The position numbers and the translations under genes are program-made. From JAUYQR01 sp050632395 (GTDB lineage: Bacteria; Pseudomonadota; Alphaproteobacteria; Rhodobacterales; Rhodobacteraceae), in contig NZ_CP192600.1 in NCBI RefSeq assembly GCF_050632395.1, forward strand, positions 4,030,001 to 4,094,000: 64,000 nucleotides of DNA, written 5' to 3'. The notes under the pieces are model-generated. The model had not been told where the DNA came from and did no database searches. It worked only from the letters and a program-made list of their open reading frames with translations. The stretch's first letter is position 1; each line of letters begins with the position of its first letter. Below, piece after piece: positions 34,306 through 43,270 of the stretch.

Positions 34306-35133
34306 TCAATGCGAAAGCAGGACCGGCAAGCGCAGTTCCGCAAAAACGCCTTTGGTCGCGCCGCCCAGGATGAAATCCCGCAGGCGAGAGTGTCCGAAGC
34401 CACCCATTGCCAGAAGTTGCGCGCCTTCTGAAAGGGCCGTCTCTTGCAGGGCCGCCGCGATGGTTCGGCCATCAAGCGTGATGTTGACTGCCTTTGCCCT
34501 AAATCCGCGCCGTTGAAGAGCGGCAGTCAGGGTGTCGGCAATACCTGGGGCGCCCAGAGATTTTTCATCTTCCACTGTCACCACGGACACGTGGCCACCC
34601 TCAGCCAAGAGCGGAAGGGCATCACAAAGCGCCCGCGCAGCAACCCGACTTCCATCCCAGGCGATGGCGATATGGTTGACGGAAGCGGCCGTCGCGGTCG
34701 GCGGGACAAGGATCACGGGCACCCCGGCGTCGAACACAAGCGATTGCGCCATGTCCTGCGCCGAAATCGTGTCAGCTGACCACGGCAGCAGCGCCAGATC
34801 ACAGGTCCGCGCCTCGGTAGTGGCAGCATCAAGGGCTCCGCCGAGCATCACCTTGTGACTGGCGACCGTCGCTTTCGGCGCAGCCCCGGCGATCAGGGTT
34901 TGCAGGCGCGCGCATTCGGCTTTGCTGCGCTGTTCCACGGCTTGCGCCATACCCTCGACGTTGATGAGAAAGCCGCTGATCGGCGAGGCGGTCTTCGGGA
35001 CGTCCACCTCGAACAGCGACGCCTGAACTCCGCAGTTCAACGCTGCCGCAAGGACAACTGCCGCAGTGACCGCCGGGTCTGGTGGCGCTTCGGGGTAGGT
35101 GCTCAGCGGCAGATAGGCGATGCGATTGTGCAT
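34306..35133 (-). CDS. universal stress protein
   Basis: Cytosolic UspA-family protein, 275 aa, about twice the single-domain length, so it is a tandem type. The C-terminal half is the better conserved one: NHIAIAWDGSRVAARALCDA and the ATP-binding end LLAMGGFGHSRLRDFILGG, matching G-2x-G-9x-G. The N-terminal half is diverged. I take the ATG at 35133, after GGAGTGA. A hairpin-plus-T-run terminator lies between this gene and the upstream terC-like gene, so it is probably transcribed on its own. Confidence 0.9.
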   Translation of the reverse strand: MHNRIAYLPLSTYPEAPPDPAVTAAVVLAAALNCGVQASLFEVDVPKTASPISGFLINVEGMAQAVEQRSKAECARLQTLIAGAAPKATVASHKVMLGGALDAATTEARTCDLALLPWSADTISAQDMAQSLVFDAGVPVILVPPTATAASVNHIAIAWDGSRVAARALCDALPLLAEGGHVSVVTVEDEKSLGAPGIADTLTAALQRRGFRAKAVNITLDGRTIAAALQETALSEGAQLLAMGGFGHSRLRDFILGGATKGVFAELRLPVLLSH

Positions 35134-35156
35134 GGGGTCACTCCTTGTTGTTGAAC

Positions 35157-35176
35157 AAAAAGGGCCGCCGCGGCCC
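35157..35176 (-). terminator. Rho-independent terminator after the TerC-family gene
   Basis: Minus strand: GGGCCG-CGG-CGGCCC stem followed directly by TTTTT. It lies downstream of the TerC-family stop and 24 bases before the universal stress start, so it should end the upstream transcript. A second dyad, GGCCGGTC-GA-GACCGGCC, is at 35219-35236 between the same genes. Confidence 0.6.
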
Positions 35177-35259
35177 ACATCATGTGACTGTATGGGGCGA
35201 AGGCCGCCCGGTCCAGCCGGCCGGTCGAGACCGGCCGCCTGGCACTTTCTACGCCATCG

Positions 35260-36270
35260 TCAGGACGGGCGACTGGAATCCGCCTCGTCGCCCCGGGTCT
35301 TCCACAGAGAATAGAAGATGCCCGCGGCGATGATCCCGATGGTGATCGCAAGCGACAGGTAGGGGTCGAACTTGCCGAAGAAGTAGCTGTAAAAGCCCTT
35401 CAGACCGATGAACACCAGCACCAGAGCCAACGCATACTTCAGATAGTGGAAGCGGTGCACCAACGCGGCTAGCGCGAAGTAAAGCGCGCGGAGGCCGAGG
35501 ATCGCCATGATGTTGGCCGTGTAGACAATGAACGTGTCGGTCGTGATCAGAAAGATTGCAGGCACCGAATCGACCGCAAAGATCACATCGGCGAAGTTGA
35601 TCACAACCAGCGCCACGAACAGCGGCGTTGCAAAGAACACCATCTTGCTGGTCACCGGATGCGGCTGGCGCACGAAGAACTTCTGGCCGTGAAGTTCCTT
35701 GGTCACGTTCATGAACCGCGACACCAGCCCGACCATCGGGTTCTTCGACACGTCCGTCTCACCCTCCTGGGTGAACAGCATCTTGATGCCGGTGAAGGCG
35801 AGGAAAGCCGCGAAGACCAGCGTCATCCACTTGTAGTTCGACACCAGTTCGGCGCCGATCGCGATCATGATGCCCCGCAGCACGATCACGCCGATGATGC
35901 CCCAGACCAGCGCACGGTACTGATATTTCCGGGGAATCGCGAAGTAGCCGAAGATCAGCGAGATCACGAAGACATTGTCGATCGAGAGGACCTTCTCGAT
36001 GATGTAGCCTTGGAAGTACGAGGCGACCGGATTGGTCCCGTCACTGGTGACAAGGGTGCCGTTCGCCCAGGCCCACCAGATGTACCCGCCAAACGCAATG
36101 GAGATCAGGATATAGAAGGCCGACAGCTTCAGGCTTTCGGCAACCCCGATCTCGTGATCCTCCTTGTGCAGCACGCCAAGGTCAAAGATCATAAGCGCGA
36201 CAACGATGGTCAAGAACATCAACCAAAGCCAAAGCGGCTTGCTGATCACTTCGTAAAACAGAAAATCCAT
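35260..36270 (-). CDS. TerC family integral membrane protein
   Basis: Inner-membrane protein, 336 aa, with about nine hydrophobic segments. Family signatures are EKVLSIDNVFVISLIFGYF and VVINFADVIFAVDSVPAIF, both with the paired acidic residues thought to bind metal, and the loop FFVRQPHPVTSKMVFFATPL. It belongs to the Alx/TerC branch linked to tellurite resistance and manganese export. The ATG at 36270 follows AGGGGAA. I found no convincing yybP-ykoY riboswitch upstream. Confidence 0.92.
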   Translation of the reverse strand: MDFLFYEVISKPLWLWLMFLTIVVALMIFDLGVLHKEDHEIGVAESLKLSAFYILISIAFGGYIWWAWANGTLVTSDGTNPVASYFQGYIIEKVLSIDNVFVISLIFGYFAIPRKYQYRALVWGIIGVIVLRGIMIAIGAELVSNYKWMTLVFAAFLAFTGIKMLFTQEGETDVSKNPMVGLVSRFMNVTKELHGQKFFVRQPHPVTSKMVFFATPLFVALVVINFADVIFAVDSVPAIFLITTDTFIVYTANIMAILGLRALYFALAALVHRFHYLKYALALVLVFIGLKGFYSYFFGKFDPYLSLAITIGIIAAGIFYSLWKTRGDEADSSRPS

Positions 36271-36578
36271 GGCATTCCCCTGGCAATGCGTTGCGTCCAA
36301 CGGGGGATGTAGCAGCTAGACAACAGGCCCCGATCTATCAGCGCCGACATCACAGGCAAGAACATACCTGTCAGAGGGGCCCGGTCGCTGACGCGCTGGG
36401 TAAGCGGTTTTCACAAATGCGTCAAGTGCCGTCGGTTCGCGGCTGGACCGGTCGAATGTAGCCGTCTCGTTGTCCTTGCAACTCAGGGAATTGAAACCCA
36501 GACGGTCCCAAGCCAAAGCCTATGTCCAAGCCCCCGGACCCGGTGGGGTCTTGAAGGGGTTTCACGTCCCGATCCGGG
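36271..36578. other. intergenic stretch without a supported gene
   Basis: 308 bases between the TerC-family start and the LysR stop. It must contain the terC promoter. Several short GC-rich complementary runs occur near 36530-36575, as expected of a termination region for the LysR gene, but none has a clear T-run. Confidence 0.4.
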
Positions 36579-37616
36579 TCATGCCGGAATTTGGCAGCAG
36601 GCGATGAAAGGTGGAGCGGCCTCGGTTGCAGGCAAAACCATGTCAGCCCCCGCGGCAACCAGCGCGGCGATCATTGCACCATAGGGGGCAACGGACTGAT
36701 ATTGCGAAGGAAAAAGCGCAACTATCCGCCGTGCCTCCAGCCCCGTGTGGTAATGCCGGAGCCCCTCGGTGCGCAGTCCGCCCTCGGCAAAGCTGAGCGC
36801 GGGCACGAGGCAGACGCCAAACCCGGCACGGGTCATCTCGATCATGGTTTCGAAGTTGCGCAACCGGGCAAGGCCTCGGTTGGCGGGCAGGACCTGATCG
36901 TACCAGTCCTGAACACGGCGGCTGTGTTGCGAGCCGAAGACGAATTGCAGCGTGGTGTTGAGCAGGGCGTGATCCGAGGCGGACAGATCCTCGATCCGGG
37001 CACAGCGCGACAGGTCCAGCCGCGACGGTACCGCCAGCACATATGGATCGCTGGGAAGCGGCACCTGTCGAAAACTCATCGCGGCCTCGGGCAAGGAACC
37101 AGCCGCGACAAGACCGATGTTGGCGCGGCGGGCATACAGCGTCTCCAGCACCTCTCCGGGTGCGCCCTCGTGCAGGTCGAAATCCAGCTGATCCAGCGGA
37201 ATCTCCAGCCGTTGAATCGCCTTTGGCAAAAGCGTGCGCATCACGCTGCCCGCACCGGAAATCCGCAGCGACCGGCGCAGACCGACACCTTGAGTGCTGG
37301 GCAGGACATCTTCCAGCTCTTGCACGCTGCGCAGAACCTGCTCGGCCCGGCCGAGGACGGCGCTGCGCAACTCGGTCAGTTCCAGATGCCCGGCGCGGCG
37401 GTCGAAAAGCCGGCCACCAATGGCAGCCTCGAACGCGGCGAGTTGCTGGGAAAGGCCGGGCTGCGACACACCCATCATCTTCGCCGCCCGCGTCATCGAA
37501 CCGGTATGGGCCACAGCCCAAAAAGCCTGCAGGCGGCGGATCGAAACCTCGTTGCCGACCGATTCCAGACCTCGGACCTTGGGGATTTCGGATGCGATGA
37601 ACCCAAGCTCCTTCAT
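36579..37616 (-). CDS. LysR family transcriptional regulator
   Basis: Regulator, 345 aa. The N-terminal winged helix is SIRRLQAFWAVAHTGSMTRA then GVSQPGLSQQLAAFEAAIG, preceded by a leader of about 22 residues that is longer than usual. The substrate-binding domain starts near LRRSLRISGAGSVMRTLLPK. I use the ATG at 37616, which overlaps the end of a probable small upstream gene (ATGA). The true start could be further in, near VSIRRLQ. It lies downstream of the amino-acid importer on the same strand and may regulate it. Confidence 0.87.
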   Translation of the reverse strand: MKELGFIASEIPKVRGLESVGNEVSIRRLQAFWAVAHTGSMTRAAKMMGVSQPGLSQQLAAFEAAIGGRLFDRRAGHLELTELRSAVLGRAEQVLRSVQELEDVLPSTQGVGLRRSLRISGAGSVMRTLLPKAIQRLEIPLDQLDFDLHEGAPGEVLETLYARRANIGLVAAGSLPEAAMSFRQVPLPSDPYVLAVPSRLDLSRCARIEDLSASDHALLNTTLQFVFGSQHSRRVQDWYDQVLPANRGLARLRNFETMIEMTRAGFGVCLVPALSFAEGGLRTEGLRHYHTGLEARRIVALFPSQYQSVAPYGAMIAALVAAGADMVLPATEAAPPFIACCQIPA

Positions 37617-37955
37617 GGTGCCTGCTCCACATTCCGAATCGCCTTGGCACGGTAGCCCGCCGCTACCAGAACGGCCTTGGCCTGCTCCAATGCGGCGGAT
37701 CGGGACGCGGCGACTTGGGCCATATCCAACCAACTTCGCCCAACGGCGCGCCCAGCACGGCCATTCTGTCATCTGGCGCCTGCCAGAGCAGGGTGAGTTG
37801 CAGGTTGCCCAGCTCGGCCAGTCTGAACAGACGCAGTTGAAACAGGCCGGACCCGGTCTGGACCAGAACACCCTCCAGCGGCAGGACGGGGCCAGAGAGC
37901 GCACCCTTGTGACAGGCGATCTTGACGGTCAGGCGGCTGTCTTCGCGGCTTCGCT
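37613..37955 (-). pseudogene. small frameshifted gene coupled to LysR, function unknown
   Basis: Two minus-strand frames join into one protein-like sequence if one G is restored at about 37726. The upstream part reads GPVLPLEGVLVQTGSGLFQL and LRLFRLAELGNLQLTLLWQA. The downstream part reads MAQVAASRSAALEQAKAVLV and ends RNVEQAP. The downstream frame stops in a TGA overlapping the LysR ATG, a translational-coupling signature that supports a genuine gene end. The upstream part has no good ATG after its preceding stop, so it is either truncated or starts with GTG. I do not recognise the protein. A sequencing error is possible. Confidence 0.35.
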
Positions 37956-38152
37956 CATTCCTTCGCGCAGAGGTGCCTGATGAGCCTATTTCTCATCTTC
38001 AACCAAGAGCAGACTCCTCGGAGCTGCTTGGCGGGGAGATTGCCTGATTGCGAAAGCCGGTCGGCGTCCTGCCTGGCCCGTCGCCAAGACGCACGGCGCT
38101 GTAAATAACCTGCTGCGTTGCTTGCGCGCCGAGAAAGCCATTCGACAGATGC

Positions 38153-38821
38153 CTATGCGCGCGAGGGGCGGTGCGACTGCGTCTGAAGGTGGCGCTCCAG
38201 TCGGCGCGAGGCGAAGGTTAGAGGAAAGCAGATGGCGAAATAGATCAGTGCGGCGACGCCATAGACCTGCAGCGGCTGGAACGTCGCATTGGCGACGATC
38301 TGCGCCGATTTGGTCAGTTCGTCAAACCCGACAATGGATGCGAGCGCCGTGCTTTTCACCAGTTGAACCAGAAAGCCGACGGTCGGCGGAACCGCGATCT
38401 TCAACGCCTGCGGCAGGATTACGAGGCGCATCCGAAGCACGAACCCCATGCCTAGGCTGGCGCTTGCGTCCCACTGGCCGCGTGGGATCGCATCGACGCA
38501 ACCACGCCAGATCTCGGCAAGAAAGGCGCTGGCGTAAAGCGTCAGCGCAAGACCTGCGGCGAGCAGCGGCGAAACCTCGACCCCGAGCATCGGCAGGCCG
38601 AAGAAGATCAGGAACAGCTGAAGCAGCAGCGGTGTGCCCTGGAAGAACTGGATGTAGACGGTTGTCGCGCGGCGGCCGATCTTCTGCGCGCCGTAGCGCA
38701 GCAGCAACAGCAGGGTCGCGCCGACCGCACCACCGGCAAAGGCAATCGCGGACAGCAGCAGCGTCCAGCGCGCCGCCAGCAGCAGGAACCAAATGATGTC
38801 AGTCAAAGACAGCGTGATCAT
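38153..38821 (-). CDS. amino acid ABC transporter permease (HisM/GlnP family)
   Basis: Polar amino-acid importer membrane subunit, 222 aa. Five hydrophobic segments; VYIQFFQGTPLLLQLFLIFF is the hallmark after the first helices, the EAA-like loop is SLGMGFVLRMRLVILPQALK, and VKSTALASIVGFDELTKSA the following family motif. Its ATG overlaps the stop of the other permease (4 bases). Last gene of binding protein-permease-permease. Confidence 0.92.
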   Translation of the reverse strand: MITLSLTDIIWFLLLAARWTLLLSAIAFAGGAVGATLLLLLRYGAQKIGRRATTVYIQFFQGTPLLLQLFLIFFGLPMLGVEVSPLLAAGLALTLYASAFLAEIWRGCVDAIPRGQWDASASLGMGFVLRMRLVILPQALKIAVPPTVGFLVQLVKSTALASIVGFDELTKSAQIVANATFQPLQVYGVAALIYFAICFPLTFASRRLERHLQTQSHRPSRA

Positions 38822-39486
38822 GCGGCCTGCCCCCGAAACAGTCGAGATCCCGCGTGGTCAAGCAGCCACCGCAGCGCCAGCGCCATGCCAAGGTAGATCA
38901 CCGCGACTGCAAAATACGTCTCGAAGGCCCTATAGCTGCGCGACTGGATCAGATCGGCGACATGCGTCAGGTCGATGACTGCGATCTGGGAAATGACCGC
39001 TGATTCCAGCATCGTGATGACGATCTGGCTGACCAGCGACGGATAGACCACGGCAACTGCCTGCGGCAGGACAATCTGGATGAACACCCGCAGCGGCGAC
39101 AGGCCCAGCGAAAGCCCGGCTTCGCGCTGCCCTTGCGGGACGGATTCAAGCCCGGCGCGGACGATCTCGATGCCGTAGGCGGTGAGATTGATGGTCATGG
39201 CCAGCGCGGCGGCCGTCACCGCTGTCAGCTTGATGCCGATGCTAGGCAGACCGAAGAAAATGAAGAAAAGCTGCACGATGAATGGCGTGTTGCGAATCAA
39301 TTCGACATAGGCGCTGACCAGTGCACTTGCCCAACGTGCCCCCCAAAGCCGGGTGACAGCGCCACCGACGCTGAGAAACAGGCTGATGACCGCTGCAATT
39401 GCGGTCAGCCCAAGTGTCAGGCCCGCCCCTTTGAGGAGCGGGCCCACGTTGGCCGCGATGGCCGAGAATTCAAACTCGTAGGCCAC
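38818..39486 (-). CDS. amino acid ABC transporter permease (HisQ/GlnP family)
   Basis: Second membrane subunit, 222 aa, GTG start at 39486. Motifs are YVELIRNTPFIVQLFFIFFG, the EAA loop GLSPLRVFIQIVLPQAVAVV and LESAVISQIAVIDLTHVAD. It starts 7 bases after the binding protein and overlaps the next permease. No ATPase gene follows within the window. Confidence 0.92.
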   Translation of the reverse strand: MAYEFEFSAIAANVGPLLKGAGLTLGLTAIAAVISLFLSVGGAVTRLWGARWASALVSAYVELIRNTPFIVQLFFIFFGLPSIGIKLTAVTAAALAMTINLTAYGIEIVRAGLESVPQGQREAGLSLGLSPLRVFIQIVLPQAVAVVYPSLVSQIVITMLESAVISQIAVIDLTHVADLIQSRSYRAFETYFAVAVIYLGMALALRWLLDHAGSRLFRGQAA

Positions 39487-39493
39487 AAAGAGA

Positions 39494-40294
39494 TCAGAAG
39501 TCGGCGGCCAGCGGCTGCTTAAGCCATTTCACAGCGATGTCGTTCAGGCTGCCGTCCGCCTTCATATCGGCCAACGCCTTGGCCAGCGCGTCCTTGAGCG
39601 CGGTTTCGCCTTTCTTGACAGCCATCTCCGACGGCGAAGTCAGAAGCTGGAATTTCTCGACCGGCTTGATCGCGGGATCCTGTGCGAGGATCGTCGCGCC
39701 CACATCGTTGCCCACGACCATCAGTTGCGACTGGCCAGACAGGAACGAAGAGATCACGCCGCTGTAATCCGCGTAGCGCTGAATGTCGGCATCGGCCGGG
39801 GCGATCTTGGTGACCTCGGTATCCTCAAGCGTGCCCTTGTTGACGGCGATGGTCTTGCCCGAGAGGCCAGCCGCATCTTTCACGTCCAGCTCTTCCGGGC
39901 CCATCACCACGATGTAATAGGGCGCGTAGGGTCCGACGAAATCAACAACCTGGGCCCGCTCGTCGCTGAAACCGATCGACAGCAGCACATCGACCTTGTC
40001 TTCCGTCAGGAACGGCACGCGGTTCTGCCCGGTGATGCCGACCAGTTCGGCTTTGACCCCAAGCGCCGCTGCAAGTTTGTCGGCCACTTCGGTATCGTAA
40101 CCTTCGATCTTCATGCTAGTGTTGAGCGAGGCGAAGGGGGGAAAATCCTCGAAGATGCCGACGCGAAGAACGCCTGCTTTGGTCACGTTCTCAAGGGTAT
40201 CGGCTGCAGCCGGGGCGGATGCTCCGGTCACAAGAGCGGCGGCAAATGCAAGGCCAACAGCAATGCTGGAGCGGCGTGTCGGAGTGAAGGTCAT
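39494..40294 (-). CDS. transporter substrate-binding domain protein, polar amino acid ABC importer
   Basis: Periplasmic family-3 binding protein, 266 aa. The signal peptide runs to about residue 31 (VGLAFAAALVTGASAPAAA). The mature part shows LRVGIFEDFPPFASLNTSMK, IEGYDTEVADKLAAALGVK and the conserved DVLLSIGFSDERAQVVDF. A good ribosome site (GAGGAGAG) precedes the ATG. First gene of the three-gene unit. The ligand cannot be told from sequence. Confidence 0.92.
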   Translation of the reverse strand: MTFTPTRRSSIAVGLAFAAALVTGASAPAAADTLENVTKAGVLRVGIFEDFPPFASLNTSMKIEGYDTEVADKLAAALGVKAELVGITGQNRVPFLTEDKVDVLLSIGFSDERAQVVDFVGPYAPYYIVVMGPEELDVKDAAGLSGKTIAVNKGTLEDTEVTKIAPADADIQRYADYSGVISSFLSGQSQLMVVGNDVGATILAQDPAIKPVEKFQLLTSPSEMAVKKGETALKDALAKALADMKADGSLNDIAVKWLKQPLAADF

Positions 40295-41008
40295 TGAACT
40301 CTCCTCGAGCTTTCTAGGGGGAATATGGGGCTTCTGACGGTTACGTCGTGGAAGATGGGTTTAGCGGGATGGCGCCTGAGCCCGGAGGGGCCCAACAAAT
40401 GGTGGTCTGAAACCGACACAGGCAAACGGGACCGATCACGACATGCCACCGGTTGCGATCGACTCTGTCAGACTGCGCGCCCCTTCGCCACAAAATACGC
40501 GAGGCGGGCAGGGGGGATTTCACAGTGACGGAGCAGGGCTTTCGTTAGAACTTGCGTCTACCAGCCGCCAAATCGTGGCCACGCCTGAAGTAGCTCACCG
40601 GCCGCCGGCAGCGTTTCATACTGCTCGTGCTCTGCTGCGGTAGGGCAAGCGTGGTTCGACAAAATGCGCAGCAGCGCCCCGATGGGCAGATCCGGCAGGT
40701 GGCCGGTCTAGCCCGGGCGCTGTTTCACCGCTCCGCGTTCCTCGTAGGCGTTCGGCACGATCAATGCAGGAAAGATCCGCCCTTCGACATCGCAGACTAT
40801 GCCAGAGCCCTGGTCCACGGACAGTGTGCGGTGCCACGGTCGCCGGACCGACAGCATGTGTCACGCCGCTGCGCATAGAGAAAAGATCGGCGACAGTGGC
40901 ATGGGTATTCCCGTCGGCGTGTTCTGCGGCAAGATGGCAGACGTGGGGGTCGGTGCACATGCAGACCTGCTGGACACCACCCCAGCACCTGTTCACACGC
41001 AAATGTCT
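40295..41008. other. 714-base intergenic region with no confident gene
   Basis: Lies between the amino-acid binding protein (start) and the methyltransferase (stop), both on minus. It holds the importer promoter at its left end. A 49-codon minus-strand frame at 40708-40857 (ATG to TAG) reads GIVCDVEGRIFPALIVPNAY, which is protein-like, and may be the remnant of a decayed gene. Other frames are shadows. No RNA gene is visible. Confidence 0.4.
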
Positions 41009-41845
41009 TCAGCTTTTCCGCGCAACGAAAAGCCCAAGCTGTATCTGACCGGCCTCGGCCATCGCGATCATGTTTTCCGACTTCGCCTTTGCCGTGCTGC
41101 CCTGCAGCAAATGCAACCCGAGAGACGGTGGCGGTGTTCCGGCCGACATTTCCGCAACCCGCGCACGGTGGTGTTTCAAAACCAAAGGCGTCCGATCCTG
41201 CTCGACCAGAATCGTGAAATCAGCCGATGCCAGCATGCGCCGCATTTCGTCCGCGTCAGCTAGATGGCTCGTGTCCGGAGTATCGGCCCACGGAACCGGA
41301 AACCGCAGTCCCGGCTCCGGCCCCTTCAACACATCATATATCACCAGTTTCCCGCCCGGTCGCAAAATGCGGAACGCTTCGCGGTATTTAGTCGCCTTGT
41401 CCGCGATATTCATACCGGCGTGAAAGGTAACAGCGGCGGAAAATGCTTCATCCTCGAAGGGAAGCGCCAGCGCACTTCCCAGCACAAAATCCGCCTTGTC
41501 GGACAGCGCGGTAAGGGCGGTGAACTCGCGCGAAAGGGCCACATATTCGGGGGTAAGGTCTAGGCCCGTTGCGCGGCAGCCGATCTCACCGGCAAGATAG
41601 CGGACCAGACCTCCCAGACCGCACCCGATGTCAAGAACCCTGTCATTAAGAGACAGGCCCATGCTCGAAATGATCTCGGCCGTCGCGGCGCGCCCACCCA
41701 TGTGAAATTCGTCAATCGGTGCCAGATCGACCGGTTCCAGATTCAGCAAATCAAGACCAGCTTGAGAGATGGCCTCGAAGATCCGCGTCCGCAGATGATC
41801 GTTCCCATAATGCTCCGCAACTGCGCGCTCGTTCACTTGGCCCAT
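41009..41845 (-). CDS. class I SAM-dependent methyltransferase
   Basis: Soluble methyltransferase, 278 aa. Motif I is VLDIGCGLGGLVRYLA, the acidic ribose ligand follows in CRATGLDLTPEYV, motif II-like DKADFVLGSALALPFEDEAF, and motif III LRPGGKLVIYDVLKGPE. It resembles UbiE/sarcosine-dimethylglycine-type methyltransferases (helper segment MGGRAATAEIISSMGLSLND). It stands alone between the importer and the IS remnant. The substrate is unknown. Confidence 0.88.
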   Translation of the reverse strand: MGQVNERAVAEHYGNDHLRTRIFEAISQAGLDLLNLEPVDLAPIDEFHMGGRAATAEIISSMGLSLNDRVLDIGCGLGGLVRYLAGEIGCRATGLDLTPEYVALSREFTALTALSDKADFVLGSALALPFEDEAFSAAVTFHAGMNIADKATKYREAFRILRPGGKLVIYDVLKGPEPGLRFPVPWADTPDTSHLADADEMRRMLASADFTILVEQDRTPLVLKHHRARVAEMSAGTPPPSLGLHLLQGSTAKAKSENMIAMAEAGQIQLGLFVARKS

Positions 41846-42020
41846 GCGGACCCCCCTGATTCCTATCCACGAATTATACCCGATTTGCGCTCATTTTGGG
41901 AGGCCGATTGGTGCAACCCAGTTCACCTGACGGCACAAGGACCATACCGGTACAGTGACTCCCGATAACTCCTCCATCTGATGCTTGTTCCGGCCCCCGA
42001 CTTTTCTCCGATCCCCAACG

Positions 42021-42052
42021 CTGGACCGCCCAAAGGCAGAGTTTTCCGGCTC
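42021..42052 (+). repeat. extra copy of the IS3-type end
   Basis: CTGGACCGCCCAAAGGCAGA continuing as GTTTTCCGGCTC closely matches the left end of the IS element at 42071-42102, exactly 50 bases away and in the same orientation. It is probably the end of another, lost copy of the same family, or a duplicated terminus. Confidence 0.6.
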
Positions 42053-42104
42053 TTGCACTGCTACCCGACCTTGGACCGCCCGAGGGTGGAATTTTCCGGC
42101 TCAT

Positions 42105-42854
42105 TCACGATGACGGGCTGGCTGCGCCATCGGGATAATGCAAGGCGATCGGGACGTTGTATCCGATCGCGCTGTGGCGCCTGACCTCGTTGTAGTCTCT
42201 ACGCCAAACATCCAGTTTTTCGCGGGCATCGGCAAGGCTCATGAACCAGTGCGCGTTCAGGCATTCTGCCCGGAGCTTCGAATTGAATGCCTTGATGAAG
42301 CCCCTCGCCATTTCCTCGGACCAATGGCGGACAATGGCTCTATCGGTCGGCTTGCCCGGCCGGGAGAAGTCCAGCATGACGGCGTTGGCATAGGCCCAGA
42401 GATCAAGATCCCGGGAGATGAACTCGCTGCCGTTGTCGACCCGTATCGTCTTCGGATAGCCGACCTTTGCACAGACGCGTTCCAGGGTCTGCACGACGTC
42501 CTCGCCGCGGTAGGCGAAACGGGGATCGGCCGCAGGTCAGAGCCGCGAATGCATGTCCACGACGGTCAGAATGCGGAACTTCTTGCCCATGGCGAGCCGG
42601 TCGTGGACGAAGTCCTTAGCCCAGACCTCGTTCGGCTCCGCGGCCTCCTGGCCGTCTTCGCGCAGCTTGGCCTTCACCCGCCGTTTGGGGTGCTTGTTCC
42701 GGAGCTGCAGGCCCAACTCGTTGCGCCGGGACTTGTAGTGGAACGTGGAGGTGTCGAACTGAAGGACCCCACAAGCCCCCCGGATCGACACGCCCCAATC
42801 GATGCACATCCCGCGAACCAGCTCGCGCATCCGGCCAGGCTTCAGAGCTTTCAC
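42105..42854 (-). pseudogene. IS3-type transposase OrfB, broken
   Basis: Integrase-core transposase remnant. It begins with GTG (VKALKPGRMRELVRGMCIDW). The normal helical segment after HYKSRRN is missing: the sequence jumps straight to ELGLQLRNKHPKRRVKAKLR, an in-frame loss of roughly 45 codons. After DMHSRL an in-frame TGA (42537-42539) replaces the usual Cys codon. The frame then resumes with AYRGEDVVQTLERVCAKVGY and VDNGSEFISRDLDLWAYANA. A stretch of about 14 extra residues (RAIVRHWSEEMARG) interrupts the region before AFNSKLRAECLN. At least three lesions make it inactive. Confidence 0.85.
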
Positions 42855-42870
42855 TTCGTGGACCTTCGGT

Positions 42871-43128
42871 TCGGCGCATGACGTCCTGCAACATCTCCGG
42901 GTCCAGCGTAAGGTCGGCGACGATCTTCTTCAGCCGGCCGTTCTCGTCCTCGAGCGCTTTCAACCGGCGCATCTCGTCCGGCAGCAATCCCCCGTATCGC
43001 TTCTTCCACTTGAAGTAAGTGGCCTGGCTGATTCCCGCCTTGCGACAGACCTCAGCGACCGACGTGCCTTCCTCGCCCTGCTTCAGTATGAACGCCTTTT
43101 GCGCCTCCGTGAACTTCGATGCCTTCAT
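42871..43128 (-). pseudogene. IS3-type transposase OrfA, altered 3' end
   Basis: Helix-turn-helix/leucine-zipper protein of the IS3 family: MKASKFTEAQKAFILKQGEE, then VCRKAGISQATYFKWKKRYG and the coiled coil RRLKALEDENGRLKKIVADL. After about residue 86 (QDVMRR) the frame no longer ends as in relatives but runs on without homology, so the normal stop has been lost by a small insertion or frameshift. Its frame overlaps OrfB. Confidence 0.75.
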
Positions 43129-43270
43129 GCGATTCAGCTCCTCTCCCAGCCAGGGAAGATTAGCCGAAAACTCCAGCTTCAAACGGTCCAGTTCTCAGGT
43201 GGCAGAGCACCCTGCCTATCGCTGTCATTGAAGGTGGGTGGTGAGCGCAGGCTGCGCGCTCAGGGGTTTA

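Larger units (their letters stand above)
42071..43191 (-). mobile_element. degenerate IS3-family insertion sequence
   Basis: About 1.12 kb bounded by imperfect inverted repeats. The left end (TTGGACCGCCCGAGGGTGGA, 42071) pairs with the right end at about 43164-43191, whose complement reads TGGACCGTTTGAAGCTGGAG. It encodes OrfA and OrfB in the minus direction. Both are broken (see separate entries), and the element is shorter than the roughly 1.25 kb of intact relatives. It is therefore not autonomously mobile. It separates the methyltransferase from the LysR/pxp locus. Confidence 0.85.

Noticed and set aside
36271..36420. yybP-ykoY manganese riboswitch upstream of the TerC-family gene
   Set aside because: The family is often riboswitch-controlled, but I could not find the conserved GGGGAGUAGC-like and CAACAUACU-like blocks on the minus strand.
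40799..41000. Similarity of GMGIPVG on the plus strand to malic enzyme
   Set aside because: Only seven residues, no other malic-enzyme motif, and the frame is open only by chance in GC-rich DNA.
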